Positions 60,706 to 62,349 of a stretch of 62,349 bases of DNA are shown here, piece by piece. Position 1 is the stretch's first letter; each line of letters begins with the position of its first letter. The notes beneath the pieces are model-generated. The model did no database searches. It saw only the letters and a program-made list of their open reading frames with translations, and was not told where the DNA came from. The stretch comes from an uncultured Lachnobacterium sp. (GTDB lineage Bacteria; Bacillota; Clostridia; Lachnospirales; Lachnospiraceae), in NCBI GenBank assembly GCA_900550545.1, contig URSS01000012.1, forward strand, positions 1 to 62,349, given 5' to 3'. A program made the position numbers and the translations under genes.

Positions 60706-62106
60706 TTATTTAAAAATACGGTCTTTGCGGCGGTAGCGCTTTTTCTTTACTTCACGAAAACGTTCTTTTTCATCTCTGCGCAACTCCCATCTGTGCTGAA
60801 TTCTGTAAAAATTGTCATAAAACCTTTTTGCAAAATAAATCAACACGATCAACAATGCGAGGGCTAAAATTCCCAACACGATATGCATCGGTTTGATCCA
60901 TATCACACGCTCCTCGCCTTTTTGATTACTTTTCTTATCCTGTGCGAAATAACTGTTATCGACTTTTGCTCCGGTCGTCACGATTGCAGCACTTCCAACC
61001 ACACGGTCAGCATACGTATATTTCAGCTTTGCAACCGTGCCTGTGCCTGCAATTTCTTTATCCTCTTCGAATTTTGCATCCGAAAATTCCGCAGTCTTTG
61101 GCATAATAATATAAGCATCCTTGTCCAGTTTTACAAAAGAGGAATTTGTATTTTGTAATCCGGTACTTTTCGTATCACTGGTAAGGCTGGATTCATTTTC
61201 CAAAATATTCAGCGCCTTAAAATTGTCAAAACAATATTCAAACAGCTTGCGGGTGTCTGTGTAGTGATATGGTTTTTCATCCTTCATCACAACGCACACC
61301 AGTGTGATTCCATCCTTTTCCGCAAAAGAAACCAGGGTATTTCGTGCCACATTCGTGTACCCTGTCTTGCCACCGGTACAATAATCATATAGCTGGGAAT
61401 CGTCTCCCTGCCATGGATAAATCATCTTGTGATGATTATGACAGTAATAGGGTTCCTTGCATTTGTTCGTCTTTGGAATCGTGTAGCTTGTACTGCCGCA
61501 TACCGTCCGGAATGTCTCATTCTTGTATGCCTCCGCAGAAATCAGCGCCATATCATAAGCACACACATAATGGTTTTCGTCCGGCAGACCGTTACAGTTG
61601 TTGAAATGTGTATTGACACATCCGAGTTCCTTCGCCCGCTTGTTCATCAGATCAATGAATGTGCGGTAATCACCACCAAGCTTTTCGCCTATATGCTCCG
61701 CGAGTGCATAGGCACATTCGTTTGCAGACTCAAGCATGACTGCATAAATACATTGCTCAACGGTCAATTTTTCCCCAAGATTTCTGGAAATATGTGATGT
61801 ATTTCCCTCATTTTTAAATACGGCATCCTCCGAAAAAGTTACCTTTTCATCCATATCACAATTTTCTATGGCAAGCAGCGTTGTCATAATTTTCGTAATA
61901 CTCGCCGGAAAATGCTTGGTATGACTCTTTTTCTCATATAGAATTGTTCCCGTATTGACTTCCATGACGATAGCGCTCTTTGCTTCTACGGACGGTCCCT
62001 TCGGCCAGTATTCCTTGGCATATGTGGTCTGCGGGATTCCTGTGATCACCATGGTCACTGCAAAAAGCGCAGCGACAACCCGCTTCCATGTTTTTTTCAT
62101 CTTCAT
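60706..62106 (-). CDS. D-alanyl-D-alanine carboxypeptidase (DacF/DacB type)
   Basis: 466 residues, a low-molecular-weight penicillin-binding protein. Signal peptide (about 1-31), then the S11 peptidase motifs: SITK with the nucleophile Ser near 69, SAN in MLESANECAYAL near 131, and KTG in TGGKTGYTNVA near 253. A C-terminal beta domain, a membrane helix near 410-430 (IVLGILALALLIVLIYFA) and a strongly basic tail anchor it, so here a helix replaces the usual amphipathic anchor. It trims the last D-Ala from stem peptides. Confidence 0.94.
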   Translation of the reverse strand: MKMKKTWKRVVAALFAVTMVITGIPQTTYAKEYWPKGPSVEAKSAIVMEVNTGTILYEKKSHTKHFPASITKIMTTLLAIENCDMDEKVTFSEDAVFKNEGNTSHISRNLGEKLTVEQCIYAVMLESANECAYALAEHIGEKLGGDYRTFIDLMNKRAKELGCVNTHFNNCNGLPDENHYVCAYDMALISAEAYKNETFRTVCGSTSYTIPKTNKCKEPYYCHNHHKMIYPWQGDDSQLYDYCTGGKTGYTNVARNTLVSFAEKDGITLVCVVMKDEKPYHYTDTRKLFEYCFDNFKALNILENESSLTSDTKSTGLQNTNSSFVKLDKDAYIIMPKTAEFSDAKFEEDKEIAGTGTVAKLKYTYADRVVGSAAIVTTGAKVDNSYFAQDKKSNQKGEERVIWIKPMHIVLGILALALLIVLIYFAKRFYDNFYRIQHRWELRRDEKERFREVKKKRYRRKDRIFK

Positions 62107-62301
62107 TTATAATAACCTCTGCTCTTTCTTTCCTTTTTGTAATTGGTTCTAAATTTCTACTCTTTCATTAAAAATTATAAGCGCAAAAAACTGATATCGC
62201 AACATTTTTTTCCGCTGTGCAGCAAATATAAATGTAAATATGTGCTGCAAAATACACACAAAAATCATAGAATCCCCCTGGATATTATGCTATGATATGA
62301 T

Positions 62302-62331
62302 ATGAGGGTCAAAAGGTATTTTGCCCCTCAT
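62302..62331 (+). other. Hairpin near the right window edge
   Basis: ATGAGGG-t-CAAAA pairs with TTTTG-c-CCCTCAT over a four-base loop, with TTTATGATT after it. It may be a terminator or the leader of a gene beyond the window. The rest of 62107-62349 is AT-rich and shows no gene. Confidence 0.4.
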
Positions 62332-62349
62332 TTATGATTAATCAGATTA

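Noticed and set aside
1..62349. CRISPR arrays, insertion sequences, prophage genes, rRNA and tRNA
   Set aside because: No regularly spaced repeats, transposase or phage structural genes, and no cloverleaf or rRNA-like sequence were seen on reading either strand.

Overview
The window reads as a chromosomal segment of a Gram-positive, low-to-mid GC anaerobe of the Clostridia, most likely a motile member of the Lachnospiraceae. The grounds are gene content and order: a yaaO-like decarboxylase / nucleotide kinase / yaaR / holB / ricT / trmN6 cluster, cell-wall hydrolases of clostridial type, a Firmicute Tad pilus locus with DUF5702 and DUF6382-FHA proteins, flagellin plus FliS behind a sigma-28 promoter, and almost uniformly strong AGGAGG-type ribosome binding sites with TTGACA-N17-TATAAT promoters. 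The species cannot be fixed from the sequence alone.

Layout. 1-7.4 kb (minus strand): a small hypothetical gene, greA-lysS (LysRS carries an extra C-terminal tRNA-binding domain), then a housekeeping run argF, birA, a small conserved gene, coaX, dusB. 7.4-13.2 kb: an SH3/SleB-type cell-wall hydrolase behind a promoter with an exact WalR-type box, a one-TM protein, a lone plus-strand murG, HIT, flavodoxin-SCP2 and rhomboid genes. 13.2-22.6 kb: one long minus-strand operon from a perfect sigma-A promoter, coding a compact Tad (Flp) pilus system: two A24 prepilin peptidases, TadZ-like, TadA, TadB, a TadC with a large extracytoplasmic N-terminus, a 55-residue Flp pilin, DUF5702, two TadE-like pseudopilins and an FHA protein. 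22.7-25.3 kb: DUF2508, FliS, flagellin, DUF1858. 26-28.5 kb: mecA, then a kinase fused to a P-loop-like domain, followed by an overlapping second P-loop-like domain that has no ordinary start codon. 28.5-34 kb: GH18 protein, an amidase and a ~990-residue FliK-like protein. 34-49 kb: glgB, a TPR-AAA protein, AI-2E permease, an aconitase-family enzyme, an amidase / coiled-coil / two-component operon, a YjbR-MGMT fusion and a stand-alone Hsp70. 49.1-53.5 kb: an AT-rich accessory island with an ABC exporter, a PadR regulator with its HAAS-type partner, and two small secreted proteins on divergent transcripts. 53.5-62.1 kb: dacF, an AbiEi-like / degenerate AbiEii-like pair, a decarboxylase, a 192-nt multi-armed inverted-repeat structure, then gmk-yaaR-holB-ricT-trmN6.

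How the parts may work together. The Tad operon has the parts to process, assemble and energise a type IVb pilus. Its last gene is an FHA (phosphothreonine reader), and 3.6 kb beyond the operon promoter lies a Ser/Thr kinase fused to TadZ-like P-loop domains, so a phospho-regulated pilus is a reasonable hypothesis. The most unusual items are the kinase/P-loop overlap with a slippery heptamer in register, the four-way-junction element directly before the gmk ribosome binding site, and the AbiE-like pair that has lost nucleotidyltransferase motifs and sits inside a housekeeping gene run. No rRNA, tRNA, CRISPR array, insertion sequence or prophage was seen.
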